From positions 1-49,206 of the forward strand of contig JAQTSK010000008.1 of assembly GCA_028711345.1 (NCBI GenBank): 49,206 nucleotides of DNA, in the 5' to 3' direction. The notes beneath the pieces are model-generated. The model was given only the letters and a program-made list of their open reading frames with translations, had not been told where the DNA came from and made no database searches. How positions within the stretch are numbered: the stretch's first letter is position 1; every line of letters starts with the position of its first letter. The stretch is from Candidatus Peribacteraceae bacterium. GTDB lineage: Bacteria > Patescibacteriota > Gracilibacteria > Peribacterales > Peribacteraceae. This document shows positions 22,370 to 29,986 of this stretch, one piece after another. The translations under genes were made by a program, and so were the position numbers.

Positions 22370-24817
22370 ATGCGCTTCCTCGAACTCATCAAACGGCCTT
22401 CCGTACTGCTCTTGACGCTCTCGGCATTCGTATCTGCCGCCGTTGCGCTGGATGGAACCCGCGCGTCGGATGCGATCGTCATCCGGCTGGAGGCGGGACA
22501 GACCGTGGAAATAGGAACGGACACCAACTCCCTAAGTCCGCAGTTCAGCTGGATCCTGACGAAGGATAGACAGTTCATCGGCGCTCAGCGGACGCGCTTC
22601 TTCCAGACGCGGCTTGCCGATCCGGGAACCTACACACTGGATGTCAGCATTCAGGACCCTGCACTGACCGAAAGCGGCTACCGCGCATTCACCCTGCTCG
22701 TGAGCGCCCCGACAAACGCCGGAATCCCTTCGCCTCTCCTCGCTGCAGGATCAGGTGCATTTGAGGCGATCCTGCGGACCGATCCTCCGACGATGAACGG
22801 AACCGTCTCCCTACCACCCGACGGCGGGGTGCTCATGCTCGACCCGTCGCAATCGAAAGGAACCATCGCCTCGTACTCGATCGACCTCGACAGCTCGCTG
22901 GATTCCGACGGCAACGGCGATCCTCTGAGTGACCGAGACAATCAAGGTACCATCTCGGAGCGTCAAGGCACCAGCCTCTTCCTCTTCATGTTGCCGAAAG
23001 CCGAGCCGCGTTCCGTCACGCTGACCACAACGGATCTGGCATCGGGTTTGACGACAACCACCTCCGTCCTGGTCGCCTTCTCCGCCCCCCCTGCAACTGA
23101 GCAATCTGCAAGCGGCATCCCGTCATCGTCCGGACCGATCTCCGTACAAGCGGATGGCCTGACGGTCTCGTTCAACGCACAACTGGACGCCGCAACCACA
23201 CAAGGAAAATCACTCCTCATGGAATGGGACTTCGGCGATCGTCTCAAGAGTCTGCTTGAAAGCCCGCTACACACGTACGGCGCACCCGGTGTCTACACCG
23301 TAGCACTCACTGTCAGGGACATTGCGACCGGCACGGTTCTGTATACGGGAACAACCTCAGTCAACGTCACAGCCAACCTGCAAACGGAAGCATCCTCATC
23401 CGCCACGAGCCAGATCGCACCCTCTTCCTCCGCCGCATCCAATCCCGACACCGCCGGCTCGAAGCAGACGGAAGACGGAGGCCTGCCCATCGGCGCCATC
23501 GTGACGGTCGGCTTCATCCTGCTCCTGCTGCTGGGAGGTGCGGTCGCCCTGTTCTTCATTCTGCAATGGCTGAAAGGCAAGACAACCTCCTCACTGCAAA
23601 AAACACTGGAGAAAATGGAAAACACGATCGTGAAGAAAGAAACACCCGGCGCGTCTCCGGCGACACCTGAACCGATGAAGCTGAAGAAAGAACTGCCGAG
23701 AACGATGGCTCCCCAGGAAATCTCGGACAAAGAGAAAGCAAAAACCGAATTCGTTTCCCGCACGAGAACGAATGAAACACCGGTGACGTCCGCAGGGCCG
23801 GTTCCATCCTGGCTTGCCAGTAGCGGAGCGAAAAACGTTCAACCTCCGTCCCCACCGCCTGCAACGCCACTCCCGAAACAGGCTCCCTCCCCGGCGCCAA
23901 GCAGCACCGCAGCGCCCGGCTGGCTGACGCAAGCAACGCCGACCCCGGCTCCGTCAGCTCCGAAACCGATTGCCGCCCCGACTCCCGCGAATGGAGGCAC
24001 AGCAGTGACGCCTCCGTGGCTGGCGAAAGCACAAGCATCAACAATGCCTCCTGCTGTGCCGGCTCCGGCGCCGCACGATGCGAAGCCGGCAGTGCCTGCC
24101 GTTGCACCCGTCCCTCCCGCACCTGCCGCAGCCGCAGCTCCCCCTCCTCCGGTCACACCTCCTGCCCCGACGACGACACCATCGGCACCGGCGCCAATCA
24201 TACCTCCCGCTCCTCAACCTCCCGCTCCTGCACCGATATCCGCACCCGCTCCTGCACCGACTCCTGTTCCGATCCCCGCGCCGGCACCGACACCGGTTTC
24301 GAAAATGCCCATTCCAGCGACGCCGACTCCCCCGATGAAGACACCGACGCCTCCGCCTGAGCCCCGGAAGCCGGAGCCCGCACCCTCACCTCAGAATTCC
24401 GCACCTCAAATGACGGTCAAAACTGCCCCGCAAGCTCCACCTCCGAAACCTGCGACGGCAATACCGCCATCTCAACCGGTGAATACACCGATCACTCCTG
24501 TGACACCGCCGAAGTCACCTGAGCAGAAACCGACTCCGGCGATTCCCGACCGGAAGCAACCCGCTCCGAAGCCGCCCGCGGTCAATCCCGCTCCGGCTCC
24601 GCAGCCGAAGCCTGCCGCAGCGCCCGCACAACCCAAGGCATCGCCACCGGCTGCAAAGCCGTCGGCACCTGCAAATACACCGCCTCCGGCCACACCTCCT
24701 TCTGTGAAAGCGGTTGCTCCGATTCAACAGACGAAACCGCAACCGGCACCTGCAATCAAACCGAAAGAAGCGGACCCGCCGATCGCCATCATTCAGGCGG
24801 ACAGCTTAAACGGGTAA
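22370..24817 (+). CDS. PKD-domain membrane protein with proline-rich cytoplasmic tail
   Basis: 815 residues. A signal peptide (to about residue 26) is followed by an Ig-like region (30-110) and a second beta region with DLDSSLDSDGNGDPLSDRDN, a calcium-binding-like Asp loop. A PKD domain follows (about 260-325; WDFGD and HTYGAPGVYTVALTV). One span lies near 370-395. A cytoplasmic tail of about 420 residues is very rich in Pro, Ala, Thr and Lys, with many PAPA and TPTP runs. It begins four bases after the pilin-like gene and is surely co-transcribed. The tail may span a thick envelope-proximal zone or bind partners. No enzyme motif is present. Confidence 0.75.
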   Translation: MRFLELIKRPSVLLLTLSAFVSAAVALDGTRASDAIVIRLEAGQTVEIGTDTNSLSPQFSWILTKDRQFIGAQRTRFFQTRLADPGTYTLDVSIQDPALTESGYRAFTLLVSAPTNAGIPSPLLAAGSGAFEAILRTDPPTMNGTVSLPPDGGVLMLDPSQSKGTIASYSIDLDSSLDSDGNGDPLSDRDNQGTISERQGTSLFLFMLPKAEPRSVTLTTTDLASGLTTTTSVLVAFSAPPATEQSASGIPSSSGPISVQADGLTVSFNAQLDAATTQGKSLLMEWDFGDRLKSLLESPLHTYGAPGVYTVALTVRDIATGTVLYTGTTSVNVTANLQTEASSSATSQIAPSSSAASNPDTAGSKQTEDGGLPIGAIVTVGFILLLLLGGAVALFFILQWLKGKTTSSLQKTLEKMENTIVKKETPGASPATPEPMKLKKELPRTMAPQEISDKEKAKTEFVSRTRTNETPVTSAGPVPSWLASSGAKNVQPPSPPPATPLPKQAPSPAPSSTAAPGWLTQATPTPAPSAPKPIAAPTPANGGTAVTPPWLAKAQASTMPPAVPAPAPHDAKPAVPAVAPVPPAPAAAAAPPPPVTPPAPTTTPSAPAPIIPPAPQPPAPAPISAPAPAPTPVPIPAPAPTPVSKMPIPATPTPPMKTPTPPPEPRKPEPAPSPQNSAPQMTVKTAPQAPPPKPATAIPPSQPVNTPITPVTPPKSPEQKPTPAIPDRKQPAPKPPAVNPAPAPQPKPAAAPAQPKASPPAAKPSAPANTPPPATPPSVKAVAPIQQTKPQPAPAIKPKEADPPIAIIQADSLNG

Positions 24818-24997
24818 AGAACAAACATATTCACCAAAAAGGGAGTTCATATTTCGATTCATCATGCAGAAGGCGCCATTGTATTATTTATTGAGAAGAT
24901 TCTGGGGAATGGACTGAGCAAGGTTACTATTTGTTCGGGGTGAAACTGGCGATGAATTTCATGGGGAATAATCAGTTTCAGAACCGGGATCGAGTGG
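24818..24997. other. Intergenic, no feature supported
   Basis: 180 bases, AT-rich, with no gene-like frame or hairpin. The sequence composition changes here from GC-rich to mixed. Confidence 0.3.
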
Positions 24998-25489
24998 TCA
25001 CGACTGATCAGAGGCTTCCTTCAAATACCCTCCAAAGAGCCTTCTCAGTGCCAGTCTTCCCATCTCAGCAATTCCAAAGCAGAGAATAAACATGGCAAAG
25101 CCATAGACTCCTAATCCTACGGGCTTTAGAAACGCGTTGACCGTATCGGCATCATTTTTGAGTCCGATCACTCCCATCCCCAATCCGAGAAGCATCAATA
25201 CTCCCGCAATCACAAAGAGACACCCTATCCGTGATACAGCCTGCTGCTGTCCGGCAAGAAAGGCGTTACTGTTCACTGTCAGCATGAGCGTAGCGAGTAC
25301 GAACGTGAAGCCGATGATCTGCACTATAGAATCTACGCTCTCTCTCGCACCGAATTCCCCATACGCAACCATTATTGAACCCATGGCAACCAGAATAAAT
25401 AGTGCGGCAAAAAACGTCGGATAGTAGCGTTCAAATGCCTGCCATGTGAACTTTAGTATGCCGAGTAAAAGGCTGAAAGTTTTTCGCAT
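24998..25489 (-). CDS. Four-span membrane protein, 163 residues
   Basis: No family recognised. Hydrophobic helices lie at about residues 22-44, 54-76, 88-108 and 122-145, with a Gln-rich loop AFLAGQQQAVSR and a conserved-looking GLGMGVIGLKND. A basic N-terminus and a polar C-terminal tail (GGYLKEASDQS) are seen. It could lie just left of the integrative element or be its first gene; the boundary is not visible. Confidence 0.6.
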   Translation of the reverse strand: MRKTFSLLLGILKFTWQAFERYYPTFFAALFILVAMGSIMVAYGEFGARESVDSIVQIIGFTFVLATLMLTVNSNAFLAGQQQAVSRIGCLFVIAGVLMLLGLGMGVIGLKNDADTVNAFLKPVGLGVYGFAMFILCFGIAEMGRLALRRLFGGYLKEASDQS

Positions 25490-25513
25490 AGTTACAAATG
25501 AAATCCGATGGCA

Positions 25514-25732
25514 TCAGTTCAGACTGCTATTACTGAATGCTGAACTATAACCATCTTTGTAAGCTTTCGTCGGACCGAAAAAGCTTCGGTCGGGGCTTCC
25601 AGCATTCACTGTGCTTTTGGCTTTTTGTTCGACAAGAAAACCAATGCTTATAACATTAGATGAAGGATCAATTTGTATCGCCGGAGTCATTGAGAGCCCC
25701 GGGACATCGGGTGAATCTTGACCATATTCCAT
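25514..25732 (-). CDS. Small hypothetical protein, 72 residues
   Basis: A polar protein starting MEYGQDSPDVPGLSM with no motif. The start at 25732 is fixed by a promoter with TTGACA (25788-25783) and a C-tract leader of seven C before TAATC-ATG, just like the gene at 1937. Upstream in-frame starts lie inside that promoter. Confidence 0.5.
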   Translation of the reverse strand: MEYGQDSPDVPGLSMTPAIQIDPSSNVISIGFLVEQKAKSTVNAGSPDRSFFGPTKAYKDGYSSAFSNSSLN

Positions 25733-25788
25733 GATTAGGGGGGGAAAGGATACAAAGCCAATATTATATAATATTATGGATCTGTCAA
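25733..25788 (-). promoter_or_regulatory. Promoter with C-tract leader
   Basis: Minus strand: TTGACA, an AT-rich spacer with TATAAT (14 bases) or TAATAT (16 bases), then CCTTTCCCCCCC directly before TAATC-ATG. Confidence 0.55.
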
Positions 25789-25994
25789 CTGTGCGATAAA
25801 TCCGCAGTCGTTCGCTCAAACACCCCCCACTCCCTCATCATCGGATAGATCGCTTGCTTGTAGTCCCAGCCTTCCTGTCCGATGTACGTGACGGTCATCT
25901 TCATCGGTTGCGCCTTGGGACCCCGCTTCCGTGGCGAGCGCATGGCAGCACCCTCGCTGTCCGGCAATGCCGATGCTGGCAAGGGTGCGTCCAT
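25785..25994 (-). CDS. Small protein after the TOPRIM gene, 69 residues
   Basis: It starts 8 bases after the TOPRIM protein stop, which suggests one operon. The N-terminal half is Pro/Arg-rich (RSPRKRGPKAQP). The second half reads MTVTYIGQEGWDYKQAIYPMMREWGVF, with a compact aromatic pattern. No family recognised. It could be a small accessory replication factor. Confidence 0.45.
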   Translation of the reverse strand: MDAPLPASALPDSEGAAMRSPRKRGPKAQPMKMTVTYIGQEGWDYKQAIYPMMREWGVFERTTADLSHS

Positions 25995-26002
25995 GGTGGT
26001 GA

Positions 26003-27970
26003 TCAGGCGCTCGCGGGGGCAGATTCACTTGGAGCCACCACTCCAAGCCCTTTTGACGCTGTGCGCAGGAGCTGTTTGCATTCGTCACTCAGGAACCAAC
26101 GGAGATCGTCGGCGAGCCGGATATGCAACTGCGGCTCGAAGGTGCTTCCCTCAAATTCTTTGCAGATCCCCAGCACACACAATGTCTTCATCTCCTTCCG
26201 TGCCGTTTCATCCGAGCAGCCGAGGAACTCCTCGACCTTGTCGGTGCGCAGCTGACCGTTGGACTCAATGAGCTTGTGCATGAGCTTCGACCGGTGTCCG
26301 GGTGCGGAATCGAAGGCGAGCAGCACCACAAGGTGCATGTCCTCCTCGGCGATCTGCGTCCGTCCCATGGCGAGCGCGTGCCCTCTGGCGAGGTTGTAGA
26401 GGCACTGGTTTATGCGATCCGGCTTCTCGACCACTGGCACGGTGTAGACGTATTCCTTGCCCTCCGAGTCCATCCGGTCGCGGTGAATCTGCACCTGCCC
26501 GCGCAGCCGTGCGAGCAGCTTGGCGCAGCGTACGATGACCTTCAGGCAGTCTCTGGAATCCGCCTTCTTGTTCCACGTCATTCCGTCCCTATGCGCCTGC
26601 CACAGCGTACGGAGGAAGTCCTGCGTGACTTCCCGACAGGCAAGCTCTTTCAGCTTGTACGCCTCATCCTGCAATTGATCCGCAAGCTCTTCCTCGCTCT
26701 TGTCGCGTGTATGCAGTCCGAGGAAGAAGATGCGGGGTCCGAGTGTCCCCATCGCCCGCCAGACTCGCGGCTGGATGGGTGTCGATCCCGCGACGAACAT
26801 GAACAGGTAATCGCCGACCAGTTCCCGCCTCCCGTGGATGCCTGTATCCGTCGCAAACCCCTCTCCATCCAGCACCCGCGTCAAAATACCGAGGTTCTTG
26901 AGCAAGTCATCGTCACGGTTGGAGAATATGGTGGCAAGGTCGCGGAAGAGGAATGTCTTGTGGCGTATGCGCGGGAGCAGGTCTATTTCCGCCAGCTTCT
27001 CCTTGGCAACGTTCGATGCATTGGAGACGAACGAAGCAGGCGTGAATGAATCCGATGAATAGGTGATGCCGCTGATACTGTCAAAGCAGTTGATGACAAT
27101 GGTTTTACCGGCACTCGGCACGTCTACGAGCACGAGCGCGAAGCAGTTGGTGATGTCCTTGAGGAGGAGCTGGCAGGTGACGCTCAGCATCGCCTCGGCT
27201 GCGGAGAGGAGATCGGGGAAGTTCTTTTCGATCACTCCCCTCCACTCTGCGAACGTCCTCGCCTTGCGTGGGGCGACGATCTGCAAATTGCGCTTACTCG
27301 TCCATGCGCCGTCATTTGCGGGCTTGTAGGGCGTTTCCAGCGCGAAAAAGGCTGCTACAGGGTCAGTGCCTTCCGTCTTGGCACGTTGGAAGAAGTTCGT
27401 CACGTCGCCTCCCTCACCTAGAACAGAGGGAAGTGTGATGTATCGCAGGTCGATATCCGGTCGCTTATCGTAGATCAGTGCCAGCACCTTCTGCATTCCC
27501 TTCCTTCCCGCCTCATCCAGATCGAAGCAGACCGTGACGACCATATGCTGCGGAATGAACCCAAGCCACTCGTCGTGGAATGTCCCCGCACCCGCTGTGG
27601 ACGTGAAGGCGGGGATCTCGCAGGAGAGGAGCACGAGGGCATCCGGCTCACCTTCGCAAAGGACGATGCGCTCACAGCTCGGCAGCAGATACGGAAGCGG
27701 GTACAGCGTGGCAGTGGCACCCTTGGGATATACGAGGCTCTTGGGTTGTGATTCGGGTCCCTGTGGCGGTCTCTTTAGCTTGAGGAACAGAAGGTCGCCG
27801 TTTCGGTCGTATATGGGAAAGACGATCCAATCCTGTCCTTTGTACTTCATCCAGCCGATATTCAAAGCATCCTGAAAGTCCACGCTAATGCCTCGGTCGA
27901 TCAGGTACTGCTTCATCTCCGGCGGTAGTGCGGCTTTGTACTTCGCGATTTCTTCTTTCGTGGTCTTCAT
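26003..27970 (-). CDS. TOPRIM primase-helicase-like replication protein
   Basis: 655 residues. The N-terminal part (1-95) is primase-like (DRGISVDFQDALNIGWMKY). The TOPRIM domain has VLCEGEPDALVLL (Glu near residue 106) and VCFDLDEAGRKGM (Asp-x-Asp near 150-152), then GEGGDVTNFF. The second half (about 270-480) has LVDVPSAGKT (residues 282-290), a degenerate Walker A without the first Gly, and a long helical region. The C-terminus ends in a winged-helix-like segment (LRTDKVEEFLGCSDETARKEMK). It is probably a replication initiator/primase of the mobile element. The start overlaps the CHC2-like gene by ATGA coupling. Confidence 0.8.
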   Translation of the reverse strand: MKTTKEEIAKYKAALPPEMKQYLIDRGISVDFQDALNIGWMKYKGQDWIVFPIYDRNGDLLFLKLKRPPQGPESQPKSLVYPKGATATLYPLPYLLPSCERIVLCEGEPDALVLLSCEIPAFTSTAGAGTFHDEWLGFIPQHMVVTVCFDLDEAGRKGMQKVLALIYDKRPDIDLRYITLPSVLGEGGDVTNFFQRAKTEGTDPVAAFFALETPYKPANDGAWTSKRNLQIVAPRKARTFAEWRGVIEKNFPDLLSAAEAMLSVTCQLLLKDITNCFALVLVDVPSAGKTIVINCFDSISGITYSSDSFTPASFVSNASNVAKEKLAEIDLLPRIRHKTFLFRDLATIFSNRDDDLLKNLGILTRVLDGEGFATDTGIHGRRELVGDYLFMFVAGSTPIQPRVWRAMGTLGPRIFFLGLHTRDKSEEELADQLQDEAYKLKELACREVTQDFLRTLWQAHRDGMTWNKKADSRDCLKVIVRCAKLLARLRGQVQIHRDRMDSEGKEYVYTVPVVEKPDRINQCLYNLARGHALAMGRTQIAEEDMHLVVLLAFDSAPGHRSKLMHKLIESNGQLRTDKVEEFLGCSDETARKEMKTLCVLGICKEFEGSTFEPQLHIRLADDLRWFLSDECKQLLRTASKGLGVVAPSESAPASA

Positions 27971-28245
27971 AAAAAGTGAGAGGTAAGGAATTGAGCCGCC
28001 TCCTGCAAAGAGCAGTCGCGGGCATGCATGACGAGGTCGAGCGGGGACCCGCCGCATACGCCGCCGGATGTCTTGCCGGAGAAGCGGTAGAAAGTATTTG
28101 TTTTGGTGAACAGCGTGAGGGAGGTGATTTTCTTCCCCTCGCGCCGGTTCCATGTTTCGCCACCCGTCCGCACCAGCTCCATGCTGAGGGCATGGGCGAC
28201 GCTAAGGATGGAGATATGCCGCAGCTTGACGTAGTCGTGCTTCAT
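27967..28245 (-). CDS. CHC2-like primase N-terminal domain, zinc ligands lost
   Basis: 92 residues. The end SGGVCGGSPLDLVMHARDCSLQEAAQFL corresponds to the segment GGDPIDFVMxxxGLSFxEAVxxL of DnaG-type CHC2 zinc-finger domains. The usual CHC2 Cys/His pattern is not found. It is coupled by ATGA overlap to the TOPRIM gene, so together they form a split primase. The first 15 residues (MKHDYVKLRHISILS) could contact a partner or DNA. Confidence 0.7.
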   Translation of the reverse strand: MKHDYVKLRHISILSVAHALSMELVRTGGETWNRREGKKITSLTLFTKTNTFYRFSGKTSGGVCGGSPLDLVMHARDCSLQEAAQFLTSHFL

Positions 28246-28394
28246 CGCTGCGGTTTGTTGGATGGGGTGTTGTCGGGTCTGAGAATGAGCGTGGCACCCC
28301 ACGCCGCAGCAAGTCGTGCCAATGCCTGAGGCATGGCAGCCTGATTCTCGGTGTCTTCTTGTGGTCGCCGATGATGTTTTCTGATAGTGTTCAT
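28242..28394 (-). CDS. Small coupled ORF upstream of the split primase, 50 residues
   Basis: It starts at 28394 with MNTIRKHHRRPQEDTEN. A helical stretch, AAMPQALARLAAAWGATLIL, follows. Its stop overlaps the start of the CHC2-like gene (ATGA), the usual sign of coupling. No homologue recognised; a frame open further upstream also exists. Confidence 0.4.
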   Translation of the reverse strand: MNTIRKHHRRPQEDTENQAAMPQALARLAAAWGATLILRPDNTPSNKPQR

Positions 28395-28403
28395 TTGCAA
28401 AAA

Positions 28404-28469
28404 GGAAAGAGCCACAAGCTGTGCGGCGCGGATGTTCCAAGGCATCTGTACTACGGAGGGGCTCTTTCC
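28404..28469. repeat. Inverted repeat before the primase operon
   Basis: GGAAAGAGCC (28404-28413) pairs with GGCTCTTTCC (28460-28469) across 46 bases. Read on the minus strand, the second arm is followed by TTTTTG, so it resembles a leader terminator or attenuator just upstream of the 28394 start. Confidence 0.5.
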
Positions 28470-28515
28470 CGTTGTGCGGGGTTCGCCAAATTGCCGACGC
28501 TTGGATAAGCGCGGT

Positions 28516-28761
28516 TCATTGTCGAGAGAAGAGAAGCGATTTGAGGTGTTTATGGGCAGCCAGAAGGCGCGAAGGAACCATAGGAATTGGTCGACCGCTT
28601 GCGAACGCAACAAGGAGTTCTCCTAATCCCTCGCTTCGTTCAAAACAAAACTTACGCCTTCTGTCATCGACTGGTTCAATGCCGATGAGAGGGATGCCAG
28701 AAGCGTAGAGAAAGGTAGCCTGCGGGAGATCAGAAGTAGAGAATGAATCATGAATACGCAT
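28516..28761 (-). CDS. DUF5659-type small protein
   Basis: 81 residues of the type FSTSDLPQATFLYASGIPLIGIEPVDD..KFCFERSEGLGELLVAFASG..MVPSRLLAAHKHLKSLLF. This is the pattern of DUF5659 proteins, common on mobile elements of CPR and other bacteria, near primase genes. The start at 28761 (MRIHDSF) is favoured. Function unknown. Confidence 0.7.
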   Translation of the reverse strand: MRIHDSFSTSDLPQATFLYASGIPLIGIEPVDDRRRKFCFERSEGLGELLVAFASGRPIPMVPSRLLAAHKHLKSLLFSRQ

Positions 28762-28804
28762 GGGAGCCGAAGGTAAGAAAAATGCTCCCGCACGATAAAG
28801 CGGC

Positions 28805-28856
28805 ACTGTTACGTCAATGCGAAATAAACGTTACCTCAGTGTTACGCCACTGCGAC
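28805..28856. promoter_or_regulatory. Three phased GTTAC repeats, candidate operator
   Basis: GTTACG at 28808-28813, GTTACC at 28830-28835 and GTTACG at 28841-28846. The start-to-start distances are 22 and 11 bases, close to two and one helical turns. They lie between the winged-helix gene's stop and the DUF5659 promoter region, where a repressor could bind. Confidence 0.4.
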
Positions 28857-29912
28857 TAACCGGCTCGAATGTTCTACGAACGTCCAACCCTTGCCTCGCT
28901 CGTTCTCAATATCACACTCACTAAAGTAACGAAGGAGTATTGTTCGGAGTGTTGACACATATTTTCTGATGGCTGTCCGACGTCCCGTCGCGGGTTCTCG
29001 CACACGTTCGCCGTAAATAGCTTTGGCGATGTCGATGTACGAGACATAACCAACCCCTTTCCCCAAAAGGGCATAGAGGGTTTGCCCCACAGCGGGTTCA
29101 AGGTCGTTCGCCTTCTCTCCGTCTACGTACACAGCTCCGTCATCAAGAGCCATGAGTCTCCCATCAAAGGCATAGACGGCGTTCTCCGGAGCATCTCCCT
29201 TCTTCAATTTAGGGGGCGTAATCTTTTCTGCAATTTGAGATTTTCTTGGTGCGGCTATAGCGCAAGGCATTTTCGTCGTACCCAAACAATAATTATCAAA
29301 ATACCACTGCAAATCGTCCATTTTTTTCTTCAGAGTTTTCTTTTGCTGTTCACTCTTTGGGGGCTGATCAGCATCAAGAATGGCTGACACCTTCATGCAG
29401 TAGTCCTTGAGCTGCGGAGACTTTGTATAGGCGGGCAGAAGTTTCTCTGCGCAAAAAGTTTTGAATGCCGTTACGATGCGCCCCCAGTCACTTCCAAAGG
29501 ATTCTCCTTTTTCAAAGAATTCGTCCAAATTCTCCCCGAATGCATCAAGATTACCGCTATGACGAAAACTTTCATCAGTTCTTTCAATCCATTTTTTAAT
29601 CTCATCCAGCAAGCTTATGATCGCATGAAGTTGTAGATTTGCTCTCTCGATGAGATCTCTCGTACCAGTCAAATCGAGATCTCTAGTTAATGATCCCGCA
29701 CCTACACTCTCTGTCCCATATTTCTTTTCCATAATTTCGTCGAAAGCCTTACCAAAACTTTTCGGTAAAGCAGGGTCTTTTATTAATGCCTCAGCGAAGA
29801 CTGGGCGAGTCAGTTGATAATGATTACTAGAGATCCCGCGCATTCCATTCAACACGAGTCCTACCTTGGCAATTTCTATCTCGTCGTGAAGCTCTCGGAT
29901 GTTCATGCTCAT
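28842..29912 (-). CDS. Element-encoded protein with C-terminal winged-helix domain
   Basis: 356 residues. The N-terminal two thirds are helical and charged, with no motif. Residues about 265-345 resemble an OmpR/PhoB-type winged helix (VYVDGEKANDLEPAVGQTLYALLGKGVGYVSYIDIAKAIYG followed by AIRKYVSTLRTIL and a final ERGKGWTFVEH hairpin). It likely binds DNA, perhaps the phased GTTAC repeats next to its end. A TAAAAT sits nine bases before the ATG. AT-rich, as is the rest of the cargo. Confidence 0.65.
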   Translation of the reverse strand: MSMNIRELHDEIEIAKVGLVLNGMRGISSNHYQLTRPVFAEALIKDPALPKSFGKAFDEIMEKKYGTESVGAGSLTRDLDLTGTRDLIERANLQLHAIISLLDEIKKWIERTDESFRHSGNLDAFGENLDEFFEKGESFGSDWGRIVTAFKTFCAEKLLPAYTKSPQLKDYCMKVSAILDADQPPKSEQQKKTLKKKMDDLQWYFDNYCLGTTKMPCAIAAPRKSQIAEKITPPKLKKGDAPENAVYAFDGRLMALDDGAVYVDGEKANDLEPAVGQTLYALLGKGVGYVSYIDIAKAIYGERVREPATGRRTAIRKYVSTLRTILLRYFSECDIENERGKGWTFVEHSSRLVAVA

Positions 29913-29986
29913 AGTGTCAATATTTTACCATTTCCTACACACAAACCGAAGTTATTGGTGTCATGGTGCCTCGGATTTTCGTTCAT

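Noticed and set aside
27100-27125. True P-loop NTPase site in the TOPRIM protein
   Set aside because: VDVPSAGKT lacks the first Gly of GxxxxGKT, so helicase or ATPase activity is not claimed as a fact.
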